A program made the position numbers and the translations under genes. From contig CAYUFL010000003.1 of NCBI GenBank assembly GCA_964444065.1, positions 14,228 to 78,227 on the forward strand: 64,000 nt of DNA, read 5' to 3'. Within the stretch, counting starts at the first letter, position 1. The number at the start of each line of letters is the position of its first letter. Origin of the DNA: JBGMEA01 sp964444065. Lineage in GTDB: Bacteria > Bacillota > Clostridia > Eubacteriales > Anaerofustaceae. The notes beneath the pieces were generated by a model. That model had not been told where the DNA came from. It ran no database searches and saw only the letters and a program-made list of their open reading frames with translations. Positions 7,648-17,023 of this stretch are shown piece by piece.

Positions 7648-8643
7648 ATGTTAACAAAAAAAGAAAACTTAATGGAAACCATCCGCGGCGGACATCCCGA
7701 CCGATACGTTGTTTCGTTTGAACCGTTCGAACTTTTCCTCGATCCGATCGTTGTCGGTATCGGCGGATTCGCTTTGACGATGCAGCCGGGCACCACCGAA
7801 GTCAACGGATGGGGCGTCACCGTACAGTACCCGCTGGGCTCACCCGGACCGTTCCCCGTACACGACAAAGAACATGTCATTCTGAAAGACATCACCAAAT
7901 GGAAAGATGTCATCAAGGCACCGCGCGTCGTTTATTCGGATGCGGAATGGGCTGAAACAAAAGCACTTGTCGATAAGGTGGATCGCAACGACAAGATGGT
8001 AACCGCGCTCATCGCGCCGGGGATCTTTGAAAAACTCCATTATTTCATGAGCATGCAGGATATGCTGATGAATTTTTACGAAGAACCGGAAGCCGTGCAC
8101 GAACTGATCGATTTTATCACTGATTGGGAACTCGATTACTGCAAAGAACTCGTAAAACACATGAAACCGGATGTCATGTTCCACCACGATGACTGGGGCA
8201 GTCAGATATCTTCGTTCATTTCTCCCGAAATGTTTGATGAATTCATTCTGCCCGCTTACAAGAAAATTTACGGTTACTGCAAGGATCAGGGAATGCTGAT
8301 CGTGCATCACTCCGATTCCTATGCGGCAAATCTGGTACCGTCCATGATCGAAATGGGCGTGGACATTTGGCAGGGTGCCATGTCCACCAACAACATTCCG
8401 GAACTGATCAAAAAGTACGGCGGAAAGATCACGTTCATGGCGGGCATCGACAACGGAATTGTGGACAGACAGGACTGGACACGCGAAAAAATCGCCAAAG
8501 AAGTGGAACGCGTCTGCCGCGCTAACGGAACGAAATATTTTATTCCGGGCACAACGATGGGCGGACCGATGAGCAGTTACCCCGGCGTATACGAAGCGGT
8601 AAACGAAGAAATTGCGCGCATGAGCAAAATCATGTTCCAATAA
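7648..8643 (+). CDS. UroD-family methyltransferase (MtaA/MtbA/CmuA-like)
   Basis: 331 residues of the uroporphyrinogen decarboxylase superfamily, the branch that moves methyl groups to or from corrinoid proteins. It lies 79 bases upstream of a corrinoid protein gene, which supports a methyltransferase over a haem enzyme. The HHDDWG block is at 179-184 and the metal-site region at 219-225 reads VHHSDSY. Classical MtaA/MtbA enzymes have His-x-Cys here to bind zinc, and this one has Ser-Asp after the histidines, so the substrate or the metal ligand set may differ. The methyl donor (methoxylated compound, methylamine or other) is not indicated. Confidence 0.85.
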   Translation: MLTKKENLMETIRGGHPDRYVVSFEPFELFLDPIVVGIGGFALTMQPGTTEVNGWGVTVQYPLGSPGPFPVHDKEHVILKDITKWKDVIKAPRVVYSDAEWAETKALVDKVDRNDKMVTALIAPGIFEKLHYFMSMQDMLMNFYEEPEAVHELIDFITDWELDYCKELVKHMKPDVMFHHDDWGSQISSFISPEMFDEFILPAYKKIYGYCKDQGMLIVHHSDSYAANLVPSMIEMGVDIWQGAMSTNNIPELIKKYGGKITFMAGIDNGIVDRQDWTREKIAKEVERVCRANGTKYFIPGTTMGGPMSSYPGVYEAVNEEIARMSKIMFQ

Positions 8644-8722
8644 GCACCGTCCGCAGACGATCAAAATCCTTAATAACAATTCAGCAATTCAATGAAATGC
8701 TGTACATGGGAGGAAACAAAAC

Positions 8723-9352
8723 ATGTCAAAAATCACAGAAGTAAAAGCAAACGTAGAAGCCGGCAAAGCGAAGCTGGTGCCGGGACTGGTGCAGGAAGCG
8801 CTCAATGAAGGCGCAGGCGCACAGGAAATTCTGGCGGCAATGATCGAAGGAATGAGCGTGGTTGGGGATAAATTTTCATCGGGAGAAATCTTTGTACCGG
8901 AAATGCTGGTCGCGGCACGCGCCATGCAAAAGGGCGTGGAAGTATTAAAACCGCTGCTCGCGGGAGAGGGCGCGGTATCTCTGGGCACCTGCATTATCGG
9001 AACCGTTGCGGGAGACCTTCATGATATCGGCAAGAACCTCGTTACACTGATGATCGAATCCGCAGGATTTGATATGATCGACCTCGGCGTTGACGTACCG
9101 AAAGAACGCTTCATCGATACGATCAAAGCAAACCCGGATGTCAAGCTGGTGGCATGTTCCGCACTGCTGACAACGACGATGCCGTCCCTCGAAGAAACCG
9201 TCAAAGCCATCAAAGCATCGGGATTAAAGGGATTCGAAGTGATCGTGGGCGGCGCTCCGATCACGAAAGAATTCGCGGATGAAATCGGTGCGGACGGATA
9301 CGCGCAGGACGCAGGCGCGGCTGCCGTGCTCGCAAAAGAGATCGTAAAATAA
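8723..9352 (+). CDS. Corrinoid (cobalamin-binding) methyl-carrier protein
   Basis: 209-residue protein of the MtaC/MtbC/MttC family. An N-terminal helical cap domain (about 1-85) is followed by a B12-binding Rossmann domain with the DxHxxG motif as GDLHDIGKN (Asp98, His100, Gly103) and the later VGGAPIT loop. It carries a methyl group on cobalt between the methyltransferases. A GGGAGGA site precedes the ATG. Together with the upstream UroD-family gene it makes two of the three usual parts; no separate substrate methyltransferase or reductive activator is in the window. Confidence 0.93.
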   Translation: MSKITEVKANVEAGKAKLVPGLVQEALNEGAGAQEILAAMIEGMSVVGDKFSSGEIFVPEMLVAARAMQKGVEVLKPLLAGEGAVSLGTCIIGTVAGDLHDIGKNLVTLMIESAGFDMIDLGVDVPKERFIDTIKANPDVKLVACSALLTTTMPSLEETVKAIKASGLKGFEVIVGGAPITKEFADEIGADGYAQDAGAAAVLAKEIVK

Positions 9353-9946
9353 GTAGGGAACGCGTATTACGCGTTCCGATGATTATCAAAAAACAACCAA
9401 CGCGTTTTATGCGTTCCTCATAGGTGGCGCATACCTTGCACGCCTCATACCATCGTATATCGAAAACAGCCTCCGCAGGGGGGCTGTTTTTTGCGCAACG
9501 AATGCGACCGCAAACCGCATCATATGCATTCCCTACAACACAAATCCCGAAATCCAGACAACATGTGGGGAACGTGAATGACGCGTTTCGATTATATACC
9601 GTCCCCCATCAAAATATACCACTGTAGGGAACGCGTATTACGCGTTCCGATTATCATCGGGAACATAAAAAATGCACCGCATTTCGCCCCGAACGGTTCG
9701 GGATTTGTAACCAAACACCATCGCGCGCATCGAAATGCCCCGAAGCGCATGCCGCAAACCGTATTCCAAAATTCAAACACCAAATATCTTGTAAGGAACG
9801 CGTATTACGCGTTCCAATTATATGCCATCCCCATCAAAACAACCGACCGCAGTCCGCTTTTCTGTCATGTTTTCTATCTCGATCTGAGCATTGAACTTAT
9901 ATCGTCGATATGTTATAGTATGTATCAATACCGTTGGGAGATATCG
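9353..9946. repeat. Intergenic region with dispersed palindromes and a duplicated segment
   Basis: No gene is supported. Three copies of the 21-bp palindrome GGAACGCGT-ATT-ACGCGTTCC are at 9357-9377, 9628-9648 and 9795-9815. A 29-bp block at 9598-9626 recurs exactly at 11798-11826, and 9845-9888 matches 11959-12002 at 39 of 44 positions; the latter covers the terminator and last codons of the ABC permease gene. So this stretch is a duplicate of the intergenic segment beyond the second UroD gene. Confidence 0.75.
9463..9492 (+). terminator. Terminator after the corrinoid protein gene
   Basis: AACAGCC ... GGCTGTT stem with a short GC-rich loop, followed by six T. Confidence 0.7.
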
Positions 9947-10561
9947 ATGCAAAAATTCACGAAACGAAAAATCCAAGCAGCTGAAACAAGGAATAAATTC
10001 TTTCAAGCAGGTCTTAACCTTATCAATCAAAACGGATATGAAAAAACGTCGATCGATATGATTTGCGATGCTTGCGGCATGTCAAAAGGTGCATTCTATC
10101 ATCATTTCGAATCCAAAATTGGGCTGCTTCTTGAAGCGGCGCAACATACAACAGACATTCTGAACGACGAAGTAAAAGAAAAAACAGGTCTTCCTGTGAT
10201 CCAAAGATTAAACTCCTACATTAATTGTTATGCCGAAACTTTGGACATCTCCGGCATAGAGTTTATACGCGCATGTTCAACATACGTAATCAGTGCGGAC
10301 TATCATGCGGAAGAAAATATCAATTCCATTACTAAAACGATTCAAAATAACATCACACAAATTATCAAAGATGCCATATCTGTCGGTGAATTAACGCCTG
10401 ATCTTCCGGTTGATATTATCATTGAAATCATAGAAACATTTATCAGTGGACTCCATAGCAGTTGGTGTTTGTATAACGGTGCATACAACGTAAAAGAACA
10501 TGCGGAAAAATCCGGAAAAATTTTAACCCTGATATTAAATTCCTATTTGTTAACCAAATAA
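9947..10561 (+). CDS. TetR/AcrR family transcriptional regulator
   Basis: 204 residues. The helix-turn-helix is at about residues 12-58 (TSIDMICDACGMSKGAFYHHFESKIGLL). The start was set at the ATG at 9947, where the TetR fold begins with GGGAG a few bases upstream; the longer open frame before it runs through repeat DNA. It lies upstream of and co-directional with the second UroD-family gene. Base composition is more AT-rich than in the neighbouring genes, and the pair sits between duplicated segments, which suggests acquisition as one unit. Confidence 0.87.
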   Translation: MQKFTKRKIQAAETRNKFFQAGLNLINQNGYEKTSIDMICDACGMSKGAFYHHFESKIGLLLEAAQHTTDILNDEVKEKTGLPVIQRLNSYINCYAETLDISGIEFIRACSTYVISADYHAEENINSITKTIQNNITQIIKDAISVGELTPDLPVDIIIEIIETFISGLHSSWCLYNGAYNVKEHAEKSGKILTLILNSYLLTK

Positions 10562-10589
10562 AATTTGAACAATGTGTCAGTAAGAAAAA

Positions 10590-10632
10590 ATTTTATGCAT
10601 GCCGATCAATTCATGATTGACATGCATTTTTC
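10590..10632 (+). terminator. Terminator after the TetR gene
   Basis: Stem ATGCATG (10595-10601) / CATGCAT (10621-10627) with an inner CAAT/ATTG stem, then TTTTTC. Confidence 0.6.
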
Positions 10633-10644
10633 TTTGTGCTAAGA

Positions 10645-10681
10645 TTGACATACCATCAGTCGGCGACTTATAGTATGTCAA
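10645..10681 (+). promoter_or_regulatory. Promoter overlapped by a 9-bp inverted repeat
   Basis: TTGACA (10645... -35 at 10646-10650 region) and TATAGT (10669-10674) form a sigma-A promoter. The -35 and -10 elements are themselves part of an inverted repeat TTGACATAC (10645-10653) / GTATGTCAA (10673-10681). The string TTATAGTATGT also occurs just upstream of the TetR gene (about 9913). A repressor bound here would block both promoter elements. Confidence 0.6.
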
Positions 10682-10702
10682 TTAATTGAAAGGATTTGCG
10701 AT

Positions 10703-11752
10703 ATGATTAGCGAAAAAGAAAATTTCGAGAAAATGCTCCGTAAAGAAAACCCTGAATTTGTAACATCACTCATAAACTTAGTGCAGATTGTCCTGCCAAG
10801 CGTACCTGTGGACAGACCTGAAGGCGGAGGTGCGGGTATTGACGGGTTTGGTTCTAATTGGATTGTGCCGCCGGGAGAGCCTGCAATTCCCGATCCAAGT
10901 CAGAACAGAATATTAAGTGACATAAGCAATTGGCGAACAGAAGTAATATGGCCGGATCTGTCAAAAATAGATTGGGAAGCCGGTGCCAAAAGAGATATTC
11001 CCAACAGAGACCCAAAGAAAATGATTTTTATTATTCTGCCTTCCGGACCGTTTGAGCGTCTGCATGATCTGATGGGATTTGAGGAAGCACTTATGGCAAC
11101 CATAACCGACCCGGAAGAGTGCAAAGAGTTCTTCTCGAAGTTTTGTGATTTTCGTATTGAACAACTGAAGTATATAAAAAAGTACTACAAACCCGATATC
11201 ATTCAGTTTCAGGATGATTGGGGTACACAAAAAGATCTCATGTTTAAGCCGGATTTCTGGTATTTTGCACTGGAACCGAATATCAAACGTGTTGTAGCTG
11301 CATGTCACGAGCTGGGCATGATTTTCAATATGCATACATGCGGAAAAGTTGATCGTATTATTGACGGTATTGTTGAGATGGGTCCGGATATGATTGACTC
11401 TATGATGGTCTGCAATGATCTTGACAACTGGATGGATCAATATGGCCGCAAGGTTATTTTTATGGGTGGTATCGATGCTCAGGGAGTCATCGACCGTGCC
11501 GGCGTGAGCATGTCTGAGATAAAAAAAGAAGTAAAATCGCGTATAAAAAGATATGCCGGCAAAGGATACTACATCCCTTTGCCGTATGCAACCGGACCGA
11601 ATATGGGACCTGCCATGCTTTTTGCTACGATATACGGGTATACATACAAAAAACCATTGAAAAATTTTGTAAGAGTTATTTCGTTTTTATTCAGATTAAA
11701 ATCAATTTTAGCTTCTGCCAATCCCGGTGCAACCGCGGACGCGTCGCACTAG
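10703..11752 (+). CDS. UroD-family methyltransferase, second copy
   Basis: 349 residues, uroporphyrinogen decarboxylase superfamily. It has the same QDDWG block (170-174) as the first copy and, unlike it, an intact His-x-Cys metal motif: NMHTCGK with His211 and Cys213, as in MtaA/MtbA-type enzymes. No corrinoid gene follows, so it may share the carrier encoded at 8723-9352. Controlled by its own promoter with an operator-like repeat and preceded by a TetR gene. The C-terminal 30 residues (after GYTYKK) are extra and basic. Confidence 0.85.
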   Translation: MISEKENFEKMLRKENPEFVTSLINLVQIVLPSVPVDRPEGGGAGIDGFGSNWIVPPGEPAIPDPSQNRILSDISNWRTEVIWPDLSKIDWEAGAKRDIPNRDPKKMIFIILPSGPFERLHDLMGFEEALMATITDPEECKEFFSKFCDFRIEQLKYIKKYYKPDIIQFQDDWGTQKDLMFKPDFWYFALEPNIKRVVAACHELGMIFNMHTCGKVDRIIDGIVEMGPDMIDSMMVCNDLDNWMDQYGRKVIFMGGIDAQGVIDRAGVSMSEIKKEVKSRIKRYAGKGYYIPLPYATGPNMGPAMLFATIYGYTYKKPLKNFVRVISFLFRLKSILASANPGATADASH

Positions 11753-11987
11753 GTAGGGAACTAGGTAGGGAACGCGTATGACCCGTTCCGATCACGTACC
11801 GTCCCCCATCAAAATATACCACTGTAGTAGGGAACGCGTATTACGCGTTCCGATGATGTCCCACCCAGTCGTATTACGCGTTCCGCCATACCATACGTTC
11901 CCTACATTAAGGGTTTCAATCCCAAAACAACCACCGATACAACGCATCAAAAAAAGCCGACAGCAGTCGGCTTTTCTGTTATATTTT
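11753..11987. repeat. Repeat-rich intergenic segment (partner copy of 9570-9890)
   Basis: Holds an imperfect and a perfect copy (11831-11851) of the 21-bp palindrome, the 29-bp block 11798-11826 shared exactly with 9598-9626, and the terminator segment 11959-12002 shared with 9845-9888. Together with the earlier copy it flanks the TetR/UroD pair as a direct duplication. Confidence 0.7.
11952..11975. terminator. Bidirectional terminator
   Basis: AAAAGCCGAC-AGCA-GTCGGCTTTT, a perfect 10-bp stem with A and T runs. It serves the minus-strand ABC operon and the plus-strand genes upstream. Confidence 0.85.
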
Positions 11988-13238
11988 TTATCTCGATCTG
12001 AGTATCTTCACCAGTTCTCTCATCTTCGGCGGTTTGCCGTACATCAGCACCCCTGCGCGATAAATCAGCGCCGAAAGATATCCGATCCCGACGGTGCTTG
12101 CCACCAATATCGCAATAGAGACCGCAATCGAAACCGCACCCACATCCCCCATCGCAATACGCGCAAACATCGCCATCGGCGAGGTCAGCGGAATGAACGA
12201 GAGCACTTTCATCACCGTCGAATCCACACTGCCCGAACTCATCATGCTGATCGTAACAATGAATGCCACGATAAAGACCATCGTCAGCGGCAGCACCAGC
12301 GTATTCACATCCTCTGTGCGCCCCGCAAGCGAACCCAGCGCGCCGTATAAAAATGCATACAGGAAGAATCCGCAGATGAAGAATACCAGCGTGTACAGCA
12401 GCACGGAGAACGGCATGCCGAAGATCGAATCCACAAATACGTTTCCGCCCCAGTAATCAAGATTCAGATTGTAGCAGGCAAATGCAGACACCAGGATGAG
12501 TGACATCTGCGTCAGTCCCGCAAGTCCCGAACCGATCACTTTGCCGAACATCAGATTGTTCGGATTCGCCGACGTGATCAGCAGTTCCATCGCACGCGAG
12601 CTTTTTTCGCTTGCAACGCTCATTGCCACAAGCTGCCCGTACAGCATGATCGCCATATATAGCAGGAAAATCAATACATACGTATACAGAAAACTCGTCA
12701 ATTGGTTCGTCCCTGTCTCCACCACTTCACCCTGTGCGGAAGCTGACAGTATCCCCTGCGTCTGTGCGGCATTCAAACCGTAAGACGCGAGTGTTTCGCT
12801 CTGGTAGTTTGCCACCAGCATCGAGTCGATCACATAGGATGAACTGTCGTACATCCCCGCATTGTTCACGATGTATCGATACACAAGCGGTGTTTCCAGA
12901 ATCAGCGCGGAATCGTAGGTGCCGTCTTTCACGGCATTGGTAACCGCTTCTTCGGTCTGATTCGTTACGACGAAGGTACCTATCCCGCCCATGCTCATAT
13001 AATCAGCCGTTGCCTGCGCATTTCCGCCGCTCAGATCAAGCAGCGCGATCTGCGCGGAGCTGTTCCCCGAAGTTTGCTCGGAAGCCGCATTGCCGCTGTC
13101 GGAACCCGTACCGAACAGTCTCGGGTAAAACAGTACGCCCGCTATCACAAGAATCATAATCCCGGTCAGAATCAGGAATGTTTTCCCTTTGACATATCCT
13201 TGATATTCATATTTCAATATTGTAAAAAACTGTTTCAT
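11988..13238 (-). CDS. ABC-2 type transporter permease (NatB/YhaP-like)
   Basis: 416 residues. An N-terminal membrane helix (about 22-40), a long extracytoplasmic domain, then five or six helices in the C-terminal half. MSVASEKSSRAMELLITSANPNNLMFGK is the characteristic ABC-2 membrane block that contacts the ATPase. The start overlaps the ATPase stop as ATGA, giving translational coupling. With the ATPase it forms a sodium-export or toxic-compound efflux type exporter; substrate unknown. Confidence 0.88.
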   Translation of the reverse strand: MKQFFTILKYEYQGYVKGKTFLILTGIMILVIAGVLFYPRLFGTGSDSGNAASEQTSGNSSAQIALLDLSGGNAQATADYMSMGGIGTFVVTNQTEEAVTNAVKDGTYDSALILETPLVYRYIVNNAGMYDSSSYVIDSMLVANYQSETLASYGLNAAQTQGILSASAQGEVVETGTNQLTSFLYTYVLIFLLYMAIMLYGQLVAMSVASEKSSRAMELLITSANPNNLMFGKVIGSGLAGLTQMSLILVSAFACYNLNLDYWGGNVFVDSIFGMPFSVLLYTLVFFICGFFLYAFLYGALGSLAGRTEDVNTLVLPLTMVFIVAFIVTISMMSSGSVDSTVMKVLSFIPLTSPMAMFARIAMGDVGAVSIAVSIAILVASTVGIGYLSALIYRAGVLMYGKPPKMRELVKILRSR

Positions 13239-14146
13239 ATCGTTTCTCCCGTGTACTCGACGAAAATATCGTTCAGCGACGGTTCATACACCATCAGCCC
13301 GTCCATGTCGATGCCCGCATCCGAGAGCGCGGAAAACAACTTCGCTTTATCCGCTGCCTCTTTCAGGGAAATACGTGCCGCTGCGTCTTCGACCACGGCA
13401 TTTGTAATCATCTGAGCAAAATGTTCCGATACATAAGAAACGATCTGCTCGGGATGCTCACCCGTCACGATCACGTCTTTGCGGTCATAGCCGCGTTTGA
13501 TCTGACGGATATTGCCCGAGAGCACGATCTGTCCGCCGTTCAGGATTGCGACATCGTCGCAGAATTGTTCCACATAATTCATCTGATGGCTCGAAAAGAG
13601 CACGATTTTGCCTTTGTCGATCTGTTCTTTCACCAGTTCTTCAAGCAGCATCGCGTTCACCGGGTCAAGCCCCGAAAACGGTTCATCAAAAATCACGATA
13701 TCCGGATCGGTCATCAGCGTTGCCGCAAGCTGGATCTTCTGCTGATTCCCTTTCGAGAGCGTTTCGAGCTTTTTCTCCGCATAATCTGCCAGTTCCAGGC
13801 GTTCCAGCAGCGCACTGTAGGATGCTTTCGCAGCTTTTTTGTCCATGCCGCGCAGCTCACCCAGATACTGCAGCTGTTCGCTGATTTTTTTCTTCGGGTA
13901 CAGCCCGCGTTCTTCGGGCAGATATCCGATCTTTACCTTATTGCGCTCAAACGGTTTCCCGTCGAGCGTCACGCTTCCGCTGTCCGGCGGGAAAACGCCC
14001 ATGATAATGCGGATGGTTGTCGTCTTGCCCGCGCCGTTGCGCCCAAGCAGACCGACTGCTTTTCCTCCCTCCGCTTTGAGACTGATTCCTTCGAGCACCC
14101 GTTTGTCCCCGAATGTTTTGACGATATTGCTGATCGCCAGTTCCAT
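13235..14146 (-). CDS. ABC transporter ATP-binding protein (NatA/YhaQ-like)
   Basis: 303 residues. Walker A GRNGAGKTTT at about 35-44, signature LSKGNQQKIQ at about 128-137, Walker B DIVIFDEP, and the C-terminal extension (about 210-303) found in NatA-like ATPases, which helps couple to ABC-2 permeases. Start placed at the ATG at 14146 with GGAGAGG upstream, preferred over an earlier in-frame start. Promoter-proximal gene of the two-gene exporter operon. Confidence 0.9.
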   Translation of the reverse strand: MELAISNIVKTFGDKRVLEGISLKAEGGKAVGLLGRNGAGKTTTIRIIMGVFPPDSGSVTLDGKPFERNKVKIGYLPEERGLYPKKKISEQLQYLGELRGMDKKAAKASYSALLERLELADYAEKKLETLSKGNQQKIQLAATLMTDPDIVIFDEPFSGLDPVNAMLLEELVKEQIDKGKIVLFSSHQMNYVEQFCDDVAILNGGQIVLSGNIRQIKRGYDRKDVIVTGEHPEQIVSYVSEHFAQMITNAVVEDAAARISLKEAADKAKLFSALSDAGIDMDGLMVYEPSLNDIFVEYTGETI

Positions 14147-14720
14147 AGCACACCTCTCCAATCCTTTTCCAAATCAATTGTACTGTCATTGTATCACGAT
14201 TTTGTATGCAAGGGTAAGCCAAATGGAAAAATTGTGCGTTTTTGATCGCACCTGCGCGCTCGGAGCCGCTCGGATACCGGAATGATTTCGTTATAATAGG
14301 GGCATGAAACTATAGACATCTGCATTTATATGCATATTTTAACTTGTTTTTTATTTATTTTAATCATGTTTCATATAGTGTCAGGGATGAAAACAGGGTA
14401 AGCCATGATGCTTCGCCCTTCGCATTTGCAATCATGGAACACCAACGGAATCAATGCCTGCCGACAGGAAACGAAAGCCTATTGTGTTCTCCATGCAAAG
14501 ACGCGAAAAGGCACCTCCCGTTTTTGGGTCATCATCAAAACAAAGGGATATTCCATCCGGAGGCTTGCCTTGTGTCCTTCGGAGCAAATCAGACTCCTGC
14601 ATCATTGATTCGTTTTTATGACGCAGGCGTTTCTTTTCCTGTCTCTGCTTGCTATAATCATATTATGTAAGAACGAACATCGTCTACTTGCCGAAAATTC
14701 TATTTTTAGCGGGGGGAAAT
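14147..14720. other. Long intergenic region, no supported gene
   Basis: 574 bases. A 67-codon plus-strand frame (14405-14608) has no ribosome binding site and no recognised family. A TATAAT at about 14652 with a reasonable upstream region probably starts the transcript of the HEAT-like gene. Nothing else definite was seen. Confidence 0.5.
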
Positions 14721-15335
14721 ATGATCAGCATCGAGAGCATCCTGTCAATCGACAAAGACGATTTGGCAGACGCATCAAAACAATTCAGCGAAAATGATAT
14801 TCCGCAGCTTGTGGAATGGCTGTCTTTGAAGGAAGATGATATCCGATACCGTGCATTTCTTTTGCTGCTGCACAGATCCTCTTTCTGCGCGGATGTCTGT
14901 CCGTACTGGGATAGCTTCCGAAGCAAACTGAAAAGCGACAATTCCTACCAGAAAAGCATCGGCATGATGCTCATTGCCGAGAATGCCCGCTGGGATACGG
15001 GAAACAGAACAGCGAAGGTAATCGACGAGTGTCTGCAGCTCCTGCATGACGAAAAACCCATCACGATACGGCAGTGCATTCAGTCATTGGGAACAATAAG
15101 CTCTTTTCAGCCGACCCTGCGGGATGCCATTGCTTCTGCCCTGCTTTCATTCGATCTGATGTCTGTGAAAGAAACCATGCGCAAATCGATTCTGCTCGAT
15201 ATTCTGCATGTGCTCCTCGCGATCAAAAAAGAACTCGATTCCGCTGAAATCAACACCTACATTGTAAATGTACTGTCCGGCGAAATACTGGACAAAAAAT
15301 CCAAAAAACAGGTGGAAGCACTTTTCGGCGAATAA
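14721..15335 (+). CDS. HEAT-repeat-like helical protein of unknown function
   Basis: 204 residues, all alpha-helical in appearance. Recurrent helix pairs such as LVEWLSLKEDDIRYRAFLLLL and IRQCIQSLGTISSF...LRDAIASALL resemble degenerate HEAT repeats. There is no signal peptide or membrane segment, so it is cytoplasmic and perhaps a scaffold. ATG at 14721 is preceded by GGGGGGA. It stands alone between terminators; function not recognised. Confidence 0.7.
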   Translation: MISIESILSIDKDDLADASKQFSENDIPQLVEWLSLKEDDIRYRAFLLLLHRSSFCADVCPYWDSFRSKLKSDNSYQKSIGMMLIAENARWDTGNRTAKVIDECLQLLHDEKPITIRQCIQSLGTISSFQPTLRDAIASALLSFDLMSVKETMRKSILLDILHVLLAIKKELDSAEINTYIVNVLSGEILDKKSKKQVEALFGE

Positions 15336-15406
15336 AACAGGGTGTCTCCCCGCGATCGCAAGCACAGAGCGCTTGCGTATGAGCTTACAAATTATCCCCG
15401 TAAAAC

Positions 15407-15438
15407 AAACAGCACCGCCGAAACCGACGGTGCTGTTT
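15407..15438. terminator. Bidirectional terminator
   Basis: AAACAGCACCG / CGGTGCTGTTT, an 11-bp perfect stem with a 10-base loop, between convergent genes. Confidence 0.85.
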
Positions 15439-15481
15439 GTATGTATTTTACAATTATTTTAAAGTACAACAGATGTATTTC

Positions 15482-17023
15482 TCACTCCTGCGCGATATCC
15501 CTGCCCGCTTCCTTGAGCATTTCGACATACAGCATCAGCTCTTCGCGCGAGCCGATATTCAGCTTGTTGTAAATGCGTTTGGTGTGTGTTTTGATCGTGT
15601 TGATCGAAAGGAACAGTTCCTGCGCGATTTCCTGCGCGGTGTAGTCCTGCAGATACAGATTGAATACCGCGCGCTCCGCGGGCGTCAGCGTCTGCGTGCG
15701 GATGAGGAACTCGTCAATCATCGCGGAAGGCATTGTTTCTGTCTTCTCCGCAATTTCGTTTTTATGTTCCGTTTTATGTTCCGACAGATATGCCAACAAC
15801 TCGTCGATCTCCGGCACTTTCGTTTTTTCTTCGTTATACTCATTCGTCTTAATGGCATTCAGCCCTGTCAGGATCGGTGTAATATATCGCTTACTGATTT
15901 GCTGCGCCAGCAAATCAGTCAATGCAAGCAAGACAGAAAGCAGCAGAAGCACGTTGCGTGTCAGAGAAACGGAGCTGCGCATCACATCGTCCTTGCGGAC
16001 AAGCACCGAGACCTGCCACTGCGCATTGCTGTACGGAGAACCTTCCGCATACAGATCGATGTCCGCCTGATACCCGAAATATGTCGTACCGTCTTTCTCG
16101 GTATATTCATAAAGTGAATTTTTTTTCTTTCCGATCTCCAGAATTTCCTTGCCGGCAGGCGTATATCCCCCGCAGACAAACGATTTGTCCAAAGAAATCG
16201 TCACGGGCACATCCTTGCTGAATACTGTAAATATGTGCGCATACCGATCCGTATGCGGCGAAAACAGATCTTTAAATTTCTGCATGTCAATCTCGCATCC
16301 GCATACACCGAAAACAGTGCCGTCCGAGGCAATCAGCGGTACGCTGCACAGCATGACCTGTTCGCTGACACCGGTCAAATACATCGGTTCGCTCCAGTAA
16401 TACAGCTTCGATCTCTCATACGATCCGCTCCGCGCATTTTCCATTACAGGCGCATAGTATAATGCATCCTCGACGTTGAATTCCATTTCCCATTGCGGGT
16501 GCAGCGCAATACCGTTGCTTGCGGCAATATCCGCAAATCCGTGCAGTAAATAATAAGCATCCATATCCGTGCTGACGGAATTAGGATCCGTGTCCTCCAA
16601 ATACAGTCCGGCTTTCGCATATACGGCATTCTCGGCACTCGGATTCACGGTCGCATCCAAAATCAGATAGACGCCGCTGCAATCGGATCGCTGCAAATAA
16701 AACGAGCAGCTTTCGAATTCGCTGTTCAATATCGTATCGAGTACTTCGGGATGATTCGCAAGATCGGAAACCGCAATGCCCATCGCCCCGAGCTTTGTCT
16801 CGATTTCGGACGCAATCGTTTTGGACATCTGCAGGCTTTCTGCTGTCCATACACTGTATTTCAGATCAATATCGTTGGAAATATGATTCAGTTCGCTCGA
16901 AACAATTCCTTCGCTTTCGCTTTTGCCGACAGAAAAGGTACCGGTAACGATCAAAATCATCATCACGCCGAGCAACATGACCAACATCAGAAGCAACAAA
17001 AGCACAAAGAGCCTCTGCCGCAT
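15482..17023 (-). CDS. Membrane-anchored sensor with LuxR-type DNA-binding domain
   Basis: 513 residues. One N-terminal helix (about 5-28), a large extracytoplasmic sensor domain (about 30-340) that looks Cache-like, a second helix (about 355-378) and a C-terminal LuxR/GerE helix-turn-helix (LTPAERAVFNLYLQDYTAQE...NTIKTHTKRIYNKL). It is a one-component transmembrane regulator: the DNA-binding domain is tied to the membrane with no kinase or receiver. Start taken at the ATG at 17023 with GAGGG upstream; a TTG 42 bases earlier is possible. It lies about 120 bases downstream of a binding lipoprotein, suggesting the lipoprotein passes the signal. Confidence 0.8.
   Translation of the reverse strand: MRQRLFVLLLLLMLVMLLGVMMILIVTGTFSVGKSESEGIVSSELNHISNDIDLKYSVWTAESLQMSKTIASEIETKLGAMGIAVSDLANHPEVLDTILNSEFESCSFYLQRSDCSGVYLILDATVNPSAENAVYAKAGLYLEDTDPNSVSTDMDAYYLLHGFADIAASNGIALHPQWEMEFNVEDALYYAPVMENARSGSYERSKLYYWSEPMYLTGVSEQVMLCSVPLIASDGTVFGVCGCEIDMQKFKDLFSPHTDRYAHIFTVFSKDVPVTISLDKSFVCGGYTPAGKEILEIGKKKNSLYEYTEKDGTTYFGYQADIDLYAEGSPYSNAQWQVSVLVRKDDVMRSSVSLTRNVLLLLSVLLALTDLLAQQISKRYITPILTGLNAIKTNEYNEEKTKVPEIDELLAYLSEHKTEHKNEIAEKTETMPSAMIDEFLIRTQTLTPAERAVFNLYLQDYTAQEIAQELFLSINTIKTHTKRIYNKLNIGSREELMLYVEMLKEAGRDIAQE

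Noticed and set aside
9578..9946. N-terminal extension of the TetR protein at 9947
   Set aside because: The extension is translated repeat DNA; the TetR fold starts at 9947 with its own ribosome site.
14344..14670. 108-residue plus-strand frame
   Set aside because: No ribosome site, no recognisable fold, and codon pattern unlike the neighbours.
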